From Pelagibacterium lentulum (GTDB lineage: Bacteria; Pseudomonadota; Alphaproteobacteria; Rhizobiales; Devosiaceae): a stretch of 64,000 nucleotides of DNA. The notes beneath the pieces were generated by a model. It made no database searches and was not told the origin of the DNA. It saw only the letters and a program-made list of their open reading frames with translations. The position numbers were made by a program, and so were the translations under genes. Below, piece by piece: positions 1 through 8,954 of the stretch (the first letter of the stretch is position 1; every line of letters begins with the position of its first letter). The DNA is taken from the NCBI RefSeq assembly GCF_003992625.1, contig NZ_RZMW01000040.1, positions 125,656 to 189,655 of the forward strand. The letters are read 5' to 3'.

Positions 1-610
1 GCTTATGATGTTTTTCGGGATCGATCAGAATGGTATCGAACGGCGTTACGTCTGTTGTCGGGTCGGAAATAACCGCGACATTCGCTTTGCCAAGGAGCGA
101 CAGCGGAATGCAGTCGCCTTCAAATGCAACAAGGGCGACGTGGGCAGAAAGCCTTTGGTGAAAGCGGATGTTACCGATCGCAATGATCAGCATGGTCAAG
201 GGCATGGCTGCAGCGAAACCTGCAAAGGTGACGCGAACGCGCATGGCGGACAAATAGGTAATGGCAAAGCTGAAGAAAATCGCGACGATGACCGCTGCGG
301 CAATAATCGGCGCTTCCTGGCGCCGAAAAGCGCTCAATGTGCTGGCTGATGCCATAGGGACCAATGTCAACACAGCCAAGACGGTTACTGCGGCCGGCCA
401 GTCGGGCGTCACCCGAGTATAGAATGCGAGATAGGCTATCGATTGTAGCGCGATGGCAACCAACACTGGCCAGGAAAACGACATCACGTCCCGAAATATG
501 CGGTGACTGCGCGTGGTGGCTCCGAGGTCTGTGAGATGTGAGAAATCGCTACCCGCAGGACGATTGGGGCGCTTTGATCCTTTGCGTTTTCTAGTCGGTT
601 GTGAGGTCAT
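1..610 (-). CDS. Polyprenyl-phosphate sugar transferase, N-terminal part (cut by window edge)
   Basis: Only the first 203 codons are inside the window; the gene continues past position 1. After a basic N-terminus there are four hydrophobic segments at about residues 44-64, 72-92, 100-121 and 129-147, followed by a soluble stretch reading SLLGKANVAVISDPTTDVT. That is the usual start of membrane-bound initiating glycosyltransferases (WbaP/ExoY/Pss-like), which move a sugar-phosphate onto undecaprenyl phosphate in the inner membrane to begin a polysaccharide repeat unit. The catalytic C-terminal domain is not visible, so family membership rests on topology and context. The ATG at 608-610 is the first in frame. 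Downstream glycan genes on the same strand support the role. Confidence 0.6.
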   Translation of the reverse strand, partial: MTSQPTRKRKGSKRPNRPAGSDFSHLTDLGATTRSHRIFRDVMSFSWPVLVAIALQSIAYLAFYTRVTPDWPAAVTVLAVLTLVPMASASTLSAFRRQEAPIIAAAVIVAIFFSFAITYLSAMRVRVTFAGFAAAMPLTMLIIAIGNIRFHQRLSAHVALVAFEGDCIPLSLLGKANVAVISDPTTDVTPFDTILIDPEKHHK

Positions 611-731
611 CGCGATAGCGTTCCTGCGGTAGTTGCGATTTTATTTCGCGCACCAAGAAGGGATGTCCCGCAGGCCGATGTTTTTGTCAATGTGCGGCTG
701 GCAGTTTGGTCTGTTTTGGGCGACTGCAGAA

Positions 732-2116
732 CTATTTCGCTAATCGCCGTTTTACGTACGTGTTGAACACCCCATGGGTGGCATAGTGCGCAAAATAATA
801 GGCCGATTGCGGCAAGCTTAACTTTTCTACATCCCGGTAGATTGACCCTGTGTACTTTACGGCGGTGACCGTGTTGGCCGAAACCGAACCGGTGCGGACG
901 CGATATCGGGCATATATACTTTGCCAAGTTTCTCGGTGTCATAGATGGCGGTCAGGCAACCAATGACACAGGATTTACGCCAATGTAATGCGGCTGAGCA
1001 TTGGCGTGATCGGACTTGACGTAATGAATAGGTCGTCCGCTGACTTTCCCAACCACATAGGGCAAAAGCCAGTCCCCAAAATTTCCGGGAGCCGGAGTGT
1101 CCCACCACAGTAGGGGGAACTGGCATCGCATTGACACTTCCAGCTTGGCGATACTCTTGAAATGCCCTACCCCACGACAATGACCTTTGCGCTGCAGATG
1201 CATCTTTCACCCGAGAGGCGGTAGTTCCCCACGTATCTAGATTTATATCACAATATGCCGCTGCTCGTTTCAGAAGAATGTTGAAATCTTTGACAGTAAA
1301 ACTGCCTGATCCCGCTGCAGCGATCTGAGCCTTGCCATGCCCCATTATAGATTTTGCTTTACGTGCGACCTTCAATACCGGCTCTGGTGCATGACGCTTG
1401 ACCAAGCATTTAACTTTTTCCGCCTGACGCATTTGGGGAATCGGCGATTGGTGTTGCACAACCGATCCTCTAAATTTTTCGTCATTTGTACTACTTCCAA
1501 GTCTGAAAAATTGGCTAGGACCTTGCTTTGCTAGTGACGAAGGGATGACCTGAAAACTTAACTCCCTCGCTTCCTGACGCCAAGCTTCTTCAAAGAAATA
1601 GTCATCAGTTGCATCTATATCAGTTTCTCGCTCCAATCGGGCCTCGGTCTGAAGAAACCGATTGGCGGCGCCACTGGTACCGATGCCAATAAAACAGGGC
1701 TCCCAAAATCTTTTTTTTTGCGAGTAACCTATATATAGTAACCTATATATAAGGGCGTGCTAAAATCCGCGCTGAAATCCGATTACATCCGCAGTTGTTT
1801 CATTTATAAATATTGGCCAATCATACAGCTCGCAATCTACATCAATCCAAAATATTCTTGCGCGCGGATTGGCAACGCCCATGTCGTGTAAAAACAGTAT
1901 CTTCGACCGGCAAATCGAAGGTCACGTAGCTCCCTCAGGAATCTCCTTACGAACTATTTCATGCCTCAGTCCTAATCGCTCAACATTGTCCTTAAGTCTT
2001 ATTGCGCATTCTTTATAATATCCACCGGGAGTATAGAATGAACAAATAAGAGGAGCTTCGACCAAAGACGTTTTCATGCCTTTCATATCCTTCTTGGCGC
2101 GGGGCCGTCTATGCAA
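732..2116 (-). pseudogene. Broken glycosyltransferase - polysaccharide pyruvyl transferase fusion
   Basis: Pieces in different minus-strand frames together resemble one long protein. The N-terminal piece (about 1922-2116) contains ICSFYTPGGYYKECAIRLKD. A shifted piece near 1780-1900 reads RIFWIDVDCELYDWP, a DxD-type nucleotide-sugar site. A piece near 1550-1700 has PCFIGIGTSGAANRFLQTEA and TDDYFFEEAWRQEARELSFQ. A further piece at 952-1170 has PLLWWDTPAPGNFGDWLLPY, the NFGD start of a polysaccharide pyruvyl transferase domain. The C-terminal piece ends in AYYFAHYATHGVFNTYVKRR with a stop at 732. Several indels and an AT-rich tandem duplication interrupt it, so no intact product is possible as assembled. 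It may have been two adjacent genes, but the continuous reading across 1170-1636 favours one fused gene. Confidence 0.6.
1723..1750. repeat. Perfect 14-bp tandem duplication
   Basis: The unit AGTAACCTATATAT occurs twice back to back (1723-1736 and 1737-1750), just after a run of nine T. It lies inside the decayed glycosyltransferase gene in a clearly AT-rich patch. A 14-bp duplication shifts the reading frame and may be one of the lesions that broke the gene. Confidence 0.9.
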
Positions 2117-2195
2117 CGCTTCAAACGGACTAACCGCTGAATGCCTCGCGCAGTGTCTCCCGCGCAGACTCTGTCTGCTATGTATAAAATTTCTT

Positions 2196-3245
2196 TCAGC
2201 AAATCTCGGCAGTGGAGCGGTCGGTGGACACCTGATATTCGCGGTACCAATTTACAAAATTTGCCACGCCCTGTTTGACCGGCGTGCTTGGTGCATATCC
2301 TGTAGCCGCGGTCAATTCAGATGTATCTGAAAAGGTGTCCGGCACGTCACCGGGCTGCAGTGGCAATAGGTTGCAGATGGCCTTTTTACCCAGAGCTTCT
2401 TCAAGTGCCTCTACATAATCCCCCAGTTTGACCGGGTTGGAATTGCCGATGTTGAAAATGCGATAGGGTGCGTTCGAGGTGGCGGGATCGGGCTTGGCCG
2501 CATCCCAGTTTGGATTGGGTCGGGCTGGCGCATCGGAGGCGCGTATAACACCTTCCACGATGTCGTCGATATAGGTGAAGTCACGGCTGTGATTGCCGTG
2601 ATTGAACAGATCGATCGGTTCGCCCGCGAGAATCTTTCTGGTAAACGTAAAGAGCGCCATATCGGGGCGTCCCCACGGTCCATAAACTGTGAAGAAGCGC
2701 AGCCCTGTGGTCGGCAGCCCAAACAGATGCGAATAGGAATGGGCCATCAACTCGTTGGCGCGCTTGGTCGCCGCATAAAACTGCAGCGGATGATCGACCC
2801 CGTCGTGCTCCGAAAACGGCATTCTGGTGTTCGCACCATAAACGCTCGAGGTCGAAGCATAGACCAGATGCCCAACCTCATGTTCTCGGCAGGCTTCCAG
2901 AACATTGGTGAAACCAACCAGATTGGATTGGACGTAAGCGCGGGGATTTTCAAGGCTGTAGCGGACACCGGCCTGTGCCGCCAAATGAATTACACGATCG
3001 AAATCGTGATCTGCAAAGGTCTGATCCACAGTGGTCTGATCGGCAAGGTCAGCGCGGACAAACGTGTAATCGGCACCCTGCGTGGCTCCGAGTTCATCGA
3101 GCTGCGCCAGGCGCGCTTCTTTCAAGGCTGGGTCGTAATAATCATTGACCACATCGAAGCCAACCACGCTGTCGCCTCTCTCGATCAGGCGTCGCGCAAC
3201 ATGATAGCCGATAAACCCGGCGCTGCCGGTAACCAGAACTTTCAC
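2196..3245 (-). CDS. UDP-glucuronate 4-epimerase-type NAD-dependent epimerase
   Basis: A 349-residue extended short-chain dehydrogenase/reductase. The N-terminus [20 protein letters not shown] carries the GxxGxxG NAD-binding loop. The catalytic triad is visible as the STSSVYG serine region and the YAATKRANE Tyr-x3-Lys. The [16 protein letters not shown] stretch after the third strand is characteristic of UDP-glucuronate 4-epimerases (LspL/CapI), which interconvert UDP-glucuronate and UDP-galacturonate in the cytoplasm. The gene overlaps the upstream UDP-glucose dehydrogenase gene by 4 bp, so the two are translationally coupled and form a two-step path from UDP-glucose to UDP-galacturonate for surface polysaccharide. 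The length is normal for the family. Confidence 0.88.
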   Translation of the reverse strand: MKVLVTGSAGFIGYHVARRLIERGDSVVGFDVVNDYYDPALKEARLAQLDELGATQGADYTFVRADLADQTTVDQTFADHDFDRVIHLAAQAGVRYSLENPRAYVQSNLVGFTNVLEACREHEVGHLVYASTSSVYGANTRMPFSEHDGVDHPLQFYAATKRANELMAHSYSHLFGLPTTGLRFFTVYGPWGRPDMALFTFTRKILAGEPIDLFNHGNHSRDFTYIDDIVEGVIRASDAPARPNPNWDAAKPDPATSNAPYRIFNIGNSNPVKLGDYVEALEEALGKKAICNLLPLQPGDVPDTFSDTSELTAATGYAPSTPVKQGVANFVNWYREYQVSTDRSTAEIC

Positions 3246-4609
3246 GAAACCTTCTCAACCGCTTGCGGCTGGGCATAAGCTGGCGCCCGACCGATGGAAA
3301 TATAGGACCATCCCTCTTTCTTGAGGCGTTCAGGTGCATAGATATTGCGTCCGTCGAAAATAAGGCGGCTTGCCATGCGCTCGGCCATCTCGACGAAATC
3401 AGGCGCCCGAAACTGCTGCCACTCGGTACAAATGGCCAATGCGTCAGCGTCATTGAGCGCTGCATATTTATCCGCCGCGAGTACAAAATCCTCACGCGTC
3501 CCGTAAATGCGTCTGGCCTCTTCCATGGCGACGGGATCGTAAGCGACGAGGCTGGCACCGGCCTCCCAGAGCGCTTCGATGAGCACCCTTGAAGGCGCCT
3601 CGCGCATATCGTCGGTATTGGGCTTGAACGCGAGGCCCCAGATGGCAATCCGCTTGCCCTTGAGCTTTTCCACGCCCCCGAAATGGGTTGCGATCTTGTC
3701 AAATAATGTTGTCTTTTGGCGGTTATTGACCGCATCGACAGCTGCAATCAACGGCGCGTCATAGCCAATTTCGGTCGCCGTGCGCCCAAGCGCCTGAACG
3801 TCTTTTGGGAAGCACGAACCGCCATAGCCCAGACCCGGATAGATGAAGTGATAGCCAATGCGCGGGTCCGCTCCGATACCACGACGCACTTCCTCGACAT
3901 CGGCGCCCAGGCGCTCGGCGAAGTTGGCGATTTCATTGATAAACGAAATCTTGGTCGCAAGCAGCGCATTGGCCGCGTACTTGGTCAATTCGGCAGAACG
4001 GACGTCCATATAAAGCGTGCGATCGTGGTTGCGATTAAAGGGTTCGTAAAGCTCTTTCATCACTTCGCGCGCATGCTCGGACGCTGCGCCAACAATGATG
4101 CGGTCGGGTTTCAAGAAGTCGTTGACGGCCGCGCCTTCCTTGAGGAATTCGGGATTGGAAACGACATCGAACGCTAGTGCCGAATTCTGCCGTCCCAATA
4201 CCTCGGTTAGCTTGGCGCGCACTACGTCACTGGTGCCCACCGGCACGGTCGATTTGACCACGACGACCTTGTGCGTGGTCATGTTCGAGCCAATCGATTC
4301 GGCTACCGCCAACACATATTGCAAATCCGCAGCACCGTTCTCGTCGGGCGGCGTGCCGACGGCAATAAACTGCACATCGGCATGGGAGACGGCTCGGGCG
4401 ACTTCGGTCGTAAATTCGAGCGCACCTGCTGATAGGTTGCGCTCGACAAGAGCTTCGAGGCCAGGCTCGTGGATCGGAATCTCGCCGGAATTGAGCCGGG
4501 CGATCTTGTCTGCATCCACATCGACGCAGACCACGTGATGGCCGACATCGGCAAGGCACGCGCCCGTGACAAGCCCGACATAACCGGTGCCGAAAATGGT
4601 GAGTTTCAT
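3242..4609 (-). CDS. ugd: UDP-glucose 6-dehydrogenase
   Basis: A 455-residue protein that oxidises UDP-glucose to UDP-glucuronate with two NAD+. The N-terminal Rossmann loop [14 protein letters not shown], the [13 protein letters not shown] segment, the KSTVPVGT strand and the [20 protein letters not shown] block are all present. The catalytic cysteine is in [10 protein letters not shown] at residue 266. The C-terminal UDP-binding domain includes [16 protein letters not shown]. It is the upstream partner of the epimerase gene (ATGA overlap at 3242-3245). The start ATG at 4607-4609 gives the canonical N-terminus. In rhizobia the orthologue is often called rkpK. Confidence 0.95.
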   Translation of the reverse strand: MKLTIFGTGYVGLVTGACLADVGHHVVCVDVDADKIARLNSGEIPIHEPGLEALVERNLSAGALEFTTEVARAVSHADVQFIAVGTPPDENGAADLQYVLAVAESIGSNMTTHKVVVVKSTVPVGTSDVVRAKLTEVLGRQNSALAFDVVSNPEFLKEGAAVNDFLKPDRIIVGAASEHAREVMKELYEPFNRNHDRTLYMDVRSAELTKYAANALLATKISFINEIANFAERLGADVEEVRRGIGADPRIGYHFIYPGLGYGGSCFPKDVQALGRTATEIGYDAPLIAAVDAVNNRQKTTLFDKIATHFGGVEKLKGKRIAIWGLAFKPNTDDMREAPSRVLIEALWEAGASLVAYDPVAMEEARRIYGTREDFVLAADKYAALNDADALAICTEWQQFRAPDFVEMAERMASRLIFDGRNIYAPERLKKEGWSYISIGRAPAYAQPQAVEKVS

Positions 4610-4703
4610 TGAGCGTTCCTGCGCCGATTTCAGACTCGCGAAGCTGGCTTACCCATTCCGGAGGCAGGACGCAACCTTTGCGGCAATCGTTGAAGCCCTG
4701 CGC

Positions 4704-4901
4704 CTATGAATTACGCGTCGAATGCACGCCAGATCTTGGTATATTGACGGCCGGTCTGTTGTTCCTTCCGGCGCGACTGAAGCATTGTGAAAGCGTAGGC
4801 GGCATCGTAAGCCACCCGCTGCAACAAATCATATGTCTTGGCCTGTCTGCAACGACCCTGCGGCCGACGTCGCCTGTTGCTCCAGAAACCACGAGTTTCA
4901 T
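4704..4901 (-). pseudogene. Remnant of an NAD(P)-binding oxidoreductase gene coupled to the EamA gene
   Basis: The ATG at 4899-4901 overlaps the stop of the EamA gene (ATGA) and has AAAGGAG just upstream inside the EamA 3' end, which is normal operon coupling. The first residues MKLVVSGATGDVGRRVV match the glycine-rich start of NmrA/SDR-type dehydrogenases. The remaining 48 codons have no family character and end at 4704, far short of any SDR. A second frame over 4730-4850 also reads plausibly (YDLLQRVAYDAAYAFTMLQS), so this may be the junction of two truncated genes. Only the first 17 residues support the call. Confidence 0.35.
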
Positions 4902-5782
4902 GCGGCTGCTCCTTTGTGACGTGCTATTGGAGTAGCACCCCGACCGGCCCGCTGACCGAACCACACGCTCAGGAAAACAATGAGGGCGCCAAGCCCTTGC
5001 AGAGGCGTGAGGGCCTGATCAAGTATGACCCAGCCGAGCACAACTGCGCTTAATGGGCTGAGAAAGCTGAAAGCTGTTACGGTAGGCGGCCCGAGTCGCG
5101 CGATGCCACGGAACCAAAGAACATAGGCGATGGCGCCGCCGATTAGGCCCAGCCAAATCAGGCCTGCGAGGTTGACGGCATTGGGCATCGGGAAGCCGGG
5201 CTCAAATACCAGCGCGGCGGGCAGGAGCAAGAGCCCCCCAGCGGTCAACTGCCATCCCGTAAAGGTGAGTGGCGATACGGCCGGCTGCCATACGCGGGCC
5301 AAAACGACGCCGCTGGCCATCGACAGTGCAGCGCCGAGCGCCGCAGCAATGCCTATCGGGTCTGGAGAGACATCGGGGCCGAGCACAAGCATTCCAACGC
5401 CCGCCATCCCTGCCAGCGCTGCGGCCACGCCGATCGGTTGAATCGCAGATCCCAGAAGTATGCGAGACAGTAACAGTACCAACAAAGGTTGAATCGCGGT
5501 CAGCGTCGCTGCAAGGCCACCTGGCAGGCGATAGGCAGCAACAAAAAGCAGCGTCAGGAAAATCGCAATGTTAAGGGCACCGAGCACAAACACCTTTGGC
5601 ACCCAACCAAGCGGCGGCAGGCGTCGCGCGATCAGGAGCAGGAGTAGCCCTGCGGGCAGCGCGCGGAGCATGGCGATGGTTATGGGGAAGCCTTGCGGAA
5701 GCATTTCGGTTGTCACGATGTAAGTCGTGCCCCAGACCACCGGCACGATTGCCGTCAGTGCGAGATCGCGTGAGCGGGCCAT
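4898..5782 (-). CDS. EamA/DMT-superfamily transporter
   Basis: A 294-residue inner-membrane protein made of about ten hydrophobic helices in two tandem EamA repeats, for example LTAIVPVVWGTTYIVTTEML at the start of the first and FTGWQLTAGGLLLLPAALVF in the second. Members of the drug/metabolite transporter superfamily export metabolites or drugs, and the substrate cannot be predicted. GGAGA lies just before the ATG at 5782. It is divergent from a MarR-type regulator with two palindromes between them, so it is probably repressed by MarR and induced by a ligand. The glycan genes on either side appear unrelated to it. Confidence 0.88.
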   Translation of the reverse strand: MARSRDLALTAIVPVVWGTTYIVTTEMLPQGFPITIAMLRALPAGLLLLLIARRLPPLGWVPKVFVLGALNIAIFLTLLFVAAYRLPGGLAATLTAIQPLLVLLLSRILLGSAIQPIGVAAALAGMAGVGMLVLGPDVSPDPIGIAAALGAALSMASGVVLARVWQPAVSPLTFTGWQLTAGGLLLLPAALVFEPGFPMPNAVNLAGLIWLGLIGGAIAYVLWFRGIARLGPPTVTAFSFLSPLSAVVLGWVILDQALTPLQGLGALIVFLSVWFGQRAGRGATPIARHKGAAA

Positions 5783-5796
5783 GCCAGTCTCCGTTT

Positions 5797-5814
5797 TACC
5801 TTGACGTCAAGGTA
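5797..5814. promoter_or_regulatory. Perfect 18-bp palindrome, probable MarR operator 1
   Basis: TACCTTGACGTCAAGGTA is fully self-complementary and lies 15 bp upstream of the EamA start codon. The same core recurs 27 bp downstream (centre to centre). Both arms carry a TTGAC half-site, so binding would probably occlude promoters in both directions. Confidence 0.85.
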
Positions 5815-5824
5815 TATACCGAAA

Positions 5825-5840
5825 ACCTTGACGTCAAGGT
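5825..5840. promoter_or_regulatory. Perfect 16-bp palindrome, probable MarR operator 2
   Basis: ACCTTGACGTCAAGGT repeats the core of the palindrome at 5797-5814. It ends one base before the ATG at 5842 of the MarR gene, so a bound dimer would cover its translation start region and its own promoter. Two identical sites in a divergent intergenic region are typical of MarR autoregulation. Confidence 0.85.
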
Positions 5841-5841
5841 A

Positions 5842-6351
5842 ATGTTCGATGATTATCATTACATGGACCAAGTCGACAGAATTCTCGCGCAATGGCGGGC
5901 TGAACGCCCTGACCTTGATGTTGGCCCCATGGGCACATTGGGGCGGATGAGTCGGCTCTACAGGCATTTGCGGGAAGGAATGGATAAAGTCTTCGCGGAA
6001 CGCGGGCTCAGCCGCGCATCTTTTGACGTTCTTGCGACGCTGCGTCGGTCTGGCCAACCGTTTGCGCTCAGCCCCACCGAACTCATGGAATGGACGATGG
6101 TGACATCGGGCACCATGACCAATCGCATAGACCGGCTCGAGGCCTCTGGCCTCGTCGAACGCCGACGAAACCCCGACGACAAGCGCGGCTTTCTCATTGG
6201 GCTGACAGGTGCCGGTCACGCGCTCATCGAAGATGCCGTCACCGCGCACGTCGCCAATCAGCACCGCCTTACGAGCGCACTCAGCGATGATGAACGCAAA
6301 GCGCTAGATGCGCTCGTTGCCAAGTGGCTCGCAGCGTTCGAAACAACCTGA
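5842..6351 (+). CDS. MarR-family transcriptional regulator
   Basis: From the ATG at 5842 the protein has 169 residues. It shows the MarR winged helix-turn-helix: FDVLATLRRSG, a recognition region TSGTMTNRIDRLEASGLVER, and the wing RRNPDDKRGFLIGLTGAG with the conserved D-x-R. The frame stays open upstream to 5596, but that part only mirrors the EamA gene and the palindromes. Neither the ATG at 5842 nor the one at 5863 has a good ribosome-binding site (AAGG is only 3-4 nt from the first), so the message may be leaderless. It probably represses itself and the divergent EamA transporter in response to a small ligand. Confidence 0.9.
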   Translation: MFDDYHYMDQVDRILAQWRAERPDLDVGPMGTLGRMSRLYRHLREGMDKVFAERGLSRASFDVLATLRRSGQPFALSPTELMEWTMVTSGTMTNRIDRLEASGLVERRRNPDDKRGFLIGLTGAGHALIEDAVTAHVANQHRLTSALSDDERKALDALVAKWLAAFETT

Positions 6352-6388
6352 TACTTGAATAGCCCCGAGTTTCGTGGACATTATAATA

Positions 6389-7173
6389 ATGCCGATTTTC
6401 TATATCAATCTTGATCACCGAACCGATCGGCGCAAGCGCATGGAGAGCCAGTTGAGCGCACTGGGCTTGAATGCAACGCGGGTTTCAGCAACAACGCCAG
6501 ATCAACTGAGTGCGCAAGAGCTCGCGAGCTATTGCGACCCTACGGGCTTCTGGTCCATTCGGCCCAACGAGCTCGCTTGCACATAAGTCATATGCGCGTT
6601 TGGGAACTGATTGCCCAAGGGGCCCATGCGCGTGCCTTGGTACTGGAAGACGATGCCGTGCTTTCCCAGAAGCTGCCTGCCGTACTCGGTGAGCTTGAGA
6701 CACTCGACTATGATTTGATCCGCATCGAGGCATGTTGGCGAGCGCGCGTTTTTGCGCCAATCGGATCGCTAGCTCATGGTGTCCTGGTGAGACCATTTCG
6801 ATCCACGCCGGGCGGAGCAAGCGGCTACATTATCTCGCGCGATGCAGCCAAGAGACTTTTGCGCGATGAAGCGGTCAAGCAGCGTCAACTTGATCTTGCC
6901 CTTTATGATCCGTTTCGGCAGCCAGGGCGAGGTTTGTCGCGCGTGCTTCTCGATCCGGCGCTGGTTATTCAAGAAGGCGATATCGCCGGGGCAGATCGTC
7001 AGTCAGGTGTTGCGAGAAGCGATATCATTCTGGCTGGCAACGAGAAGCCGGCCAACCTTTCGCTGTTGGCGCGACGGTTTCTTGATCGCGCTTGGTTCAA
7101 GACTTGGAACCTGATTGATCACATCTGGAACTTGGCCCGGAAAATCGAAACCAAACCGATAACCTGGCAATAG
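6389..7173 (+). pseudogene. Glycosyltransferase family 25 gene with a one-base frameshift
   Basis: The first frame (6389-6586) begins MPIFYINLDHRTDRRKRMES and ends in RPNELACT followed by a stop. The second frame resumes immediately as ISHMRVWELIAQGAHARALV, then LEDDAVL, the acidic motif of GT25 enzymes. Loss of one base near 6583-6586 explains the break, because GT25 proteins read NELACTLSHxRVW continuously here. GT25 enzymes (LpsA/LgtB-like) add sugars to lipooligosaccharide. The downstream half is otherwise well preserved to its stop at 7173, so this is either a recent mutation, a phase-variable state or an assembly indel. A GTG start at 6374 is possible but less likely. Confidence 0.8.
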
Positions 7174-7188
7174 TCTCGTCGGGCAGGG

Positions 7189-7995
7189 CTAGATTTTGAG
7201 CCGTTTGATTTCCCGATCGAAAAAACTGTCGGGCTCGGGCGCCCGCAGAGTACCATTCTTGCGCCCTGTAAGAGCGCTGTTCCAGATATGAACGCTTAGC
7301 GTCCTGGCTGTTATGTGGCTTTCCAGAGCACTCCCGGACTCGAGCAAGTGGCCGGTATCGCCGTAATCGAGCGGATAAAACACGTCTTTGCTCTGAATGA
7401 AAGACTGAAGGCCCAATGCATGGATATAGTGGTTCAGGGGCATGGGACCAGTGGCGCCGAATTGCATGTGATGGACAGGCAGCTCTTCGCCCAGTGAACG
7501 GCGTAACCGTATTTCGAGGTTACGCCAGACGGGTAGGCCAGGCGGTATCTCTCCGCTCGAAAAAACGTTGAGAAGCTTGTTCAGCAGCTCTCCCGGCGGA
7601 CATGCAAAAACCGCCTGGTTGACCTGCGCTTTAAAGCCGTTGCGCCAGTACGGATGGTTCTCATAACCGAAAACATACTCGGGCAGTGCGGTATAAGGCT
7701 TTACGCAGTAAACGTCAGTATCGACCCAAATACCTTGTTCCAACTCCATGAGTTTGAGGCGAAACAGGTCGGCAAAAACCGCTGGTGTACGGTTCCCCTT
7801 ATAAAAAAACATGCTTTCACGTGGCAGGACCGTGCTGGCGTCGCAATTTTCGATACCAGCCGGCAGGCCGTGTATCTTTTCGTAGCTAAAGAGCTTTACG
7901 CGATGACCTTTTTCCAAAAAGGACGCGAGGCAGATCTTGGCCAAATAGGACAACTCGCCGTGCCAGAAGCTGCAAATTACCGGAAGCGAATTCAT
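7189..7995 (-). CDS. Glycosyltransferase with DxD sugar-binding region (GT32-like)
   Basis: A 268-residue protein beginning LPVICSFWHGELSYLAKICL, with FADLFRLKLMELEQGIWVDTDVYCVKP. The latter is the conserved R-x3-L...GGxYxDxD block of the Gly_transf_sug/GT32 superfamily, with WVDTD as the metal-binding DxD. Such enzymes transfer a hexose from a nucleotide sugar in the cytoplasm. The closing ...SVHIWNSALTGRK resembles capsular polysaccharide synthesis members. It is followed 7 bp later by the GT8 gene on the same strand, suggesting an operon. Donor and acceptor are unknown. Confidence 0.78.
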   Translation of the reverse strand: MNSLPVICSFWHGELSYLAKICLASFLEKGHRVKLFSYEKIHGLPAGIENCDASTVLPRESMFFYKGNRTPAVFADLFRLKLMELEQGIWVDTDVYCVKPYTALPEYVFGYENHPYWRNGFKAQVNQAVFACPPGELLNKLLNVFSSGEIPPGLPVWRNLEIRLRRSLGEELPVHHMQFGATGPMPLNHYIHALGLQSFIQSKDVFYPLDYGDTGHLLESGSALESHITARTLSVHIWNSALTGRKNGTLRAPEPDSFFDREIKRLKI

Positions 7996-8002
7996 AGGCG
8001 GC

Positions 8003-8893
8003 CTAGCGCTTTAGAAATGGAAGGCAGGACGCCAGACGTTTTCTCATCCGTTCACGCCAAAAGGAATAGAAAACGTCGTTTGTCATAACATGACGATAAA
8101 GCCTGGCGAATGCCACCCGTGAAACAAGATTCCAAGGTTTCCGGGGGCCGGTAAAATGCACGATAAACGGATCGATTGCCTGATGGGCTGGCAGCGGATC
8201 GATGAGATTCCAGCGAGGATCAAGTTCGAGCCAGTCATTTTTGAAAATAATGTTGAGAATATCCTGGTCGAAATAGACGCGAGCCATCGTCCCGTCTTGG
8301 ATCATGGTTTTCATGCGTTCCCAAACATTCGCTTGGCGCCATTTCTCCAGATCAATCAGCATCATCCCGGAATTAAAATATCTGTCGGCGGAATCGAAAA
8401 GATCTTTGTTTCCAGTTAGGTCTCGGCCCATGGAAATAAAGGGAAACCATGAATCTCTAACTGCACCGAGCGCGCGGCCATCCAACGGGCTGTTATAAAG
8501 TCGCTCGATTGCCTCACGCACCATGACATCACAGTCGAGGTAGATGGCGCGTTCTGCAGATTGAGGTATGAAATAGTCCAGCATCAGGCGCGCATAAATA
8601 ACAGTACCAAGGCGCCTGCTGTCCTTGAGGCCGGAAAGTGCAGACTGGAATCGCTGATCGGTATCAAGATCGTGCCAGACAAGGCTGGCACCGAACTCGC
8701 GCCCTATGTTGTCCAGGCGCTGCCGCTGTCGGTTTGAAATACCTTTGCAGCAAAGGTGGAATACCAGGTCTTCGCGCCTTGTGGTGAAAAGACAGACGGA
8801 CCGCATCGTCGCAAAAGCAGGAGCCCAGAAATTACCATCGAAAGCAAGAGCGACATGGATGTGGCTGGACGAAGACCGATTGGATGAATGCAT
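8003..8893 (-). CDS. Glycosyltransferase family 8 protein
   Basis: A 296-residue protein with IHVALAFDGNFWAPAFATM near the N-terminus and AERAIYLDCDVMVREAIERL in the middle. The YLDCDxMV segment is the DxD site of GT8 (LgtC/galactosyl- or glucosyltransferase) enzymes. The later FNSGMMLIDLEKWRQ and DQDILNIIFKNDWLELDPRWN match the GT8 signature FNAGVxLxDLxxWR and DQDxLNxxF. A C-terminal HFTGPRKPW (H-x-x-G-x-x-K-P-W) completes the family pattern. It probably adds a hexose to an LPS core or exopolysaccharide. It sits between the O-antigen ligase-like gene and the GT32-like gene. Confidence 0.9.
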   Translation of the reverse strand: MHSSNRSSSSHIHVALAFDGNFWAPAFATMRSVCLFTTRREDLVFHLCCKGISNRQRQRLDNIGREFGASLVWHDLDTDQRFQSALSGLKDSRRLGTVIYARLMLDYFIPQSAERAIYLDCDVMVREAIERLYNSPLDGRALGAVRDSWFPFISMGRDLTGNKDLFDSADRYFNSGMMLIDLEKWRQANVWERMKTMIQDGTMARVYFDQDILNIIFKNDWLELDPRWNLIDPLPAHQAIDPFIVHFTGPRKPWNLVSRVAFARLYRHVMTNDVFYSFWRERMRKRLASCLPFLKR

Positions 8894-8954
8894 TTTGGGG
8901 ACCTAACCCGGCAAGAAAAGTTTGAGAGACCGGCAAATATGCCAAATGAGGTGT

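Noticed and set aside
2589-3278. A 229-codon plus-strand frame
   Set aside because: It is the mirror of the UDP-glucuronate epimerase gene, whose protein is unmistakable.
5596-5841. Upstream extension of the MarR frame
   Set aside because: It is antisense to the EamA gene and would translate through both operator palindromes; homologues start at about 5842-5863.
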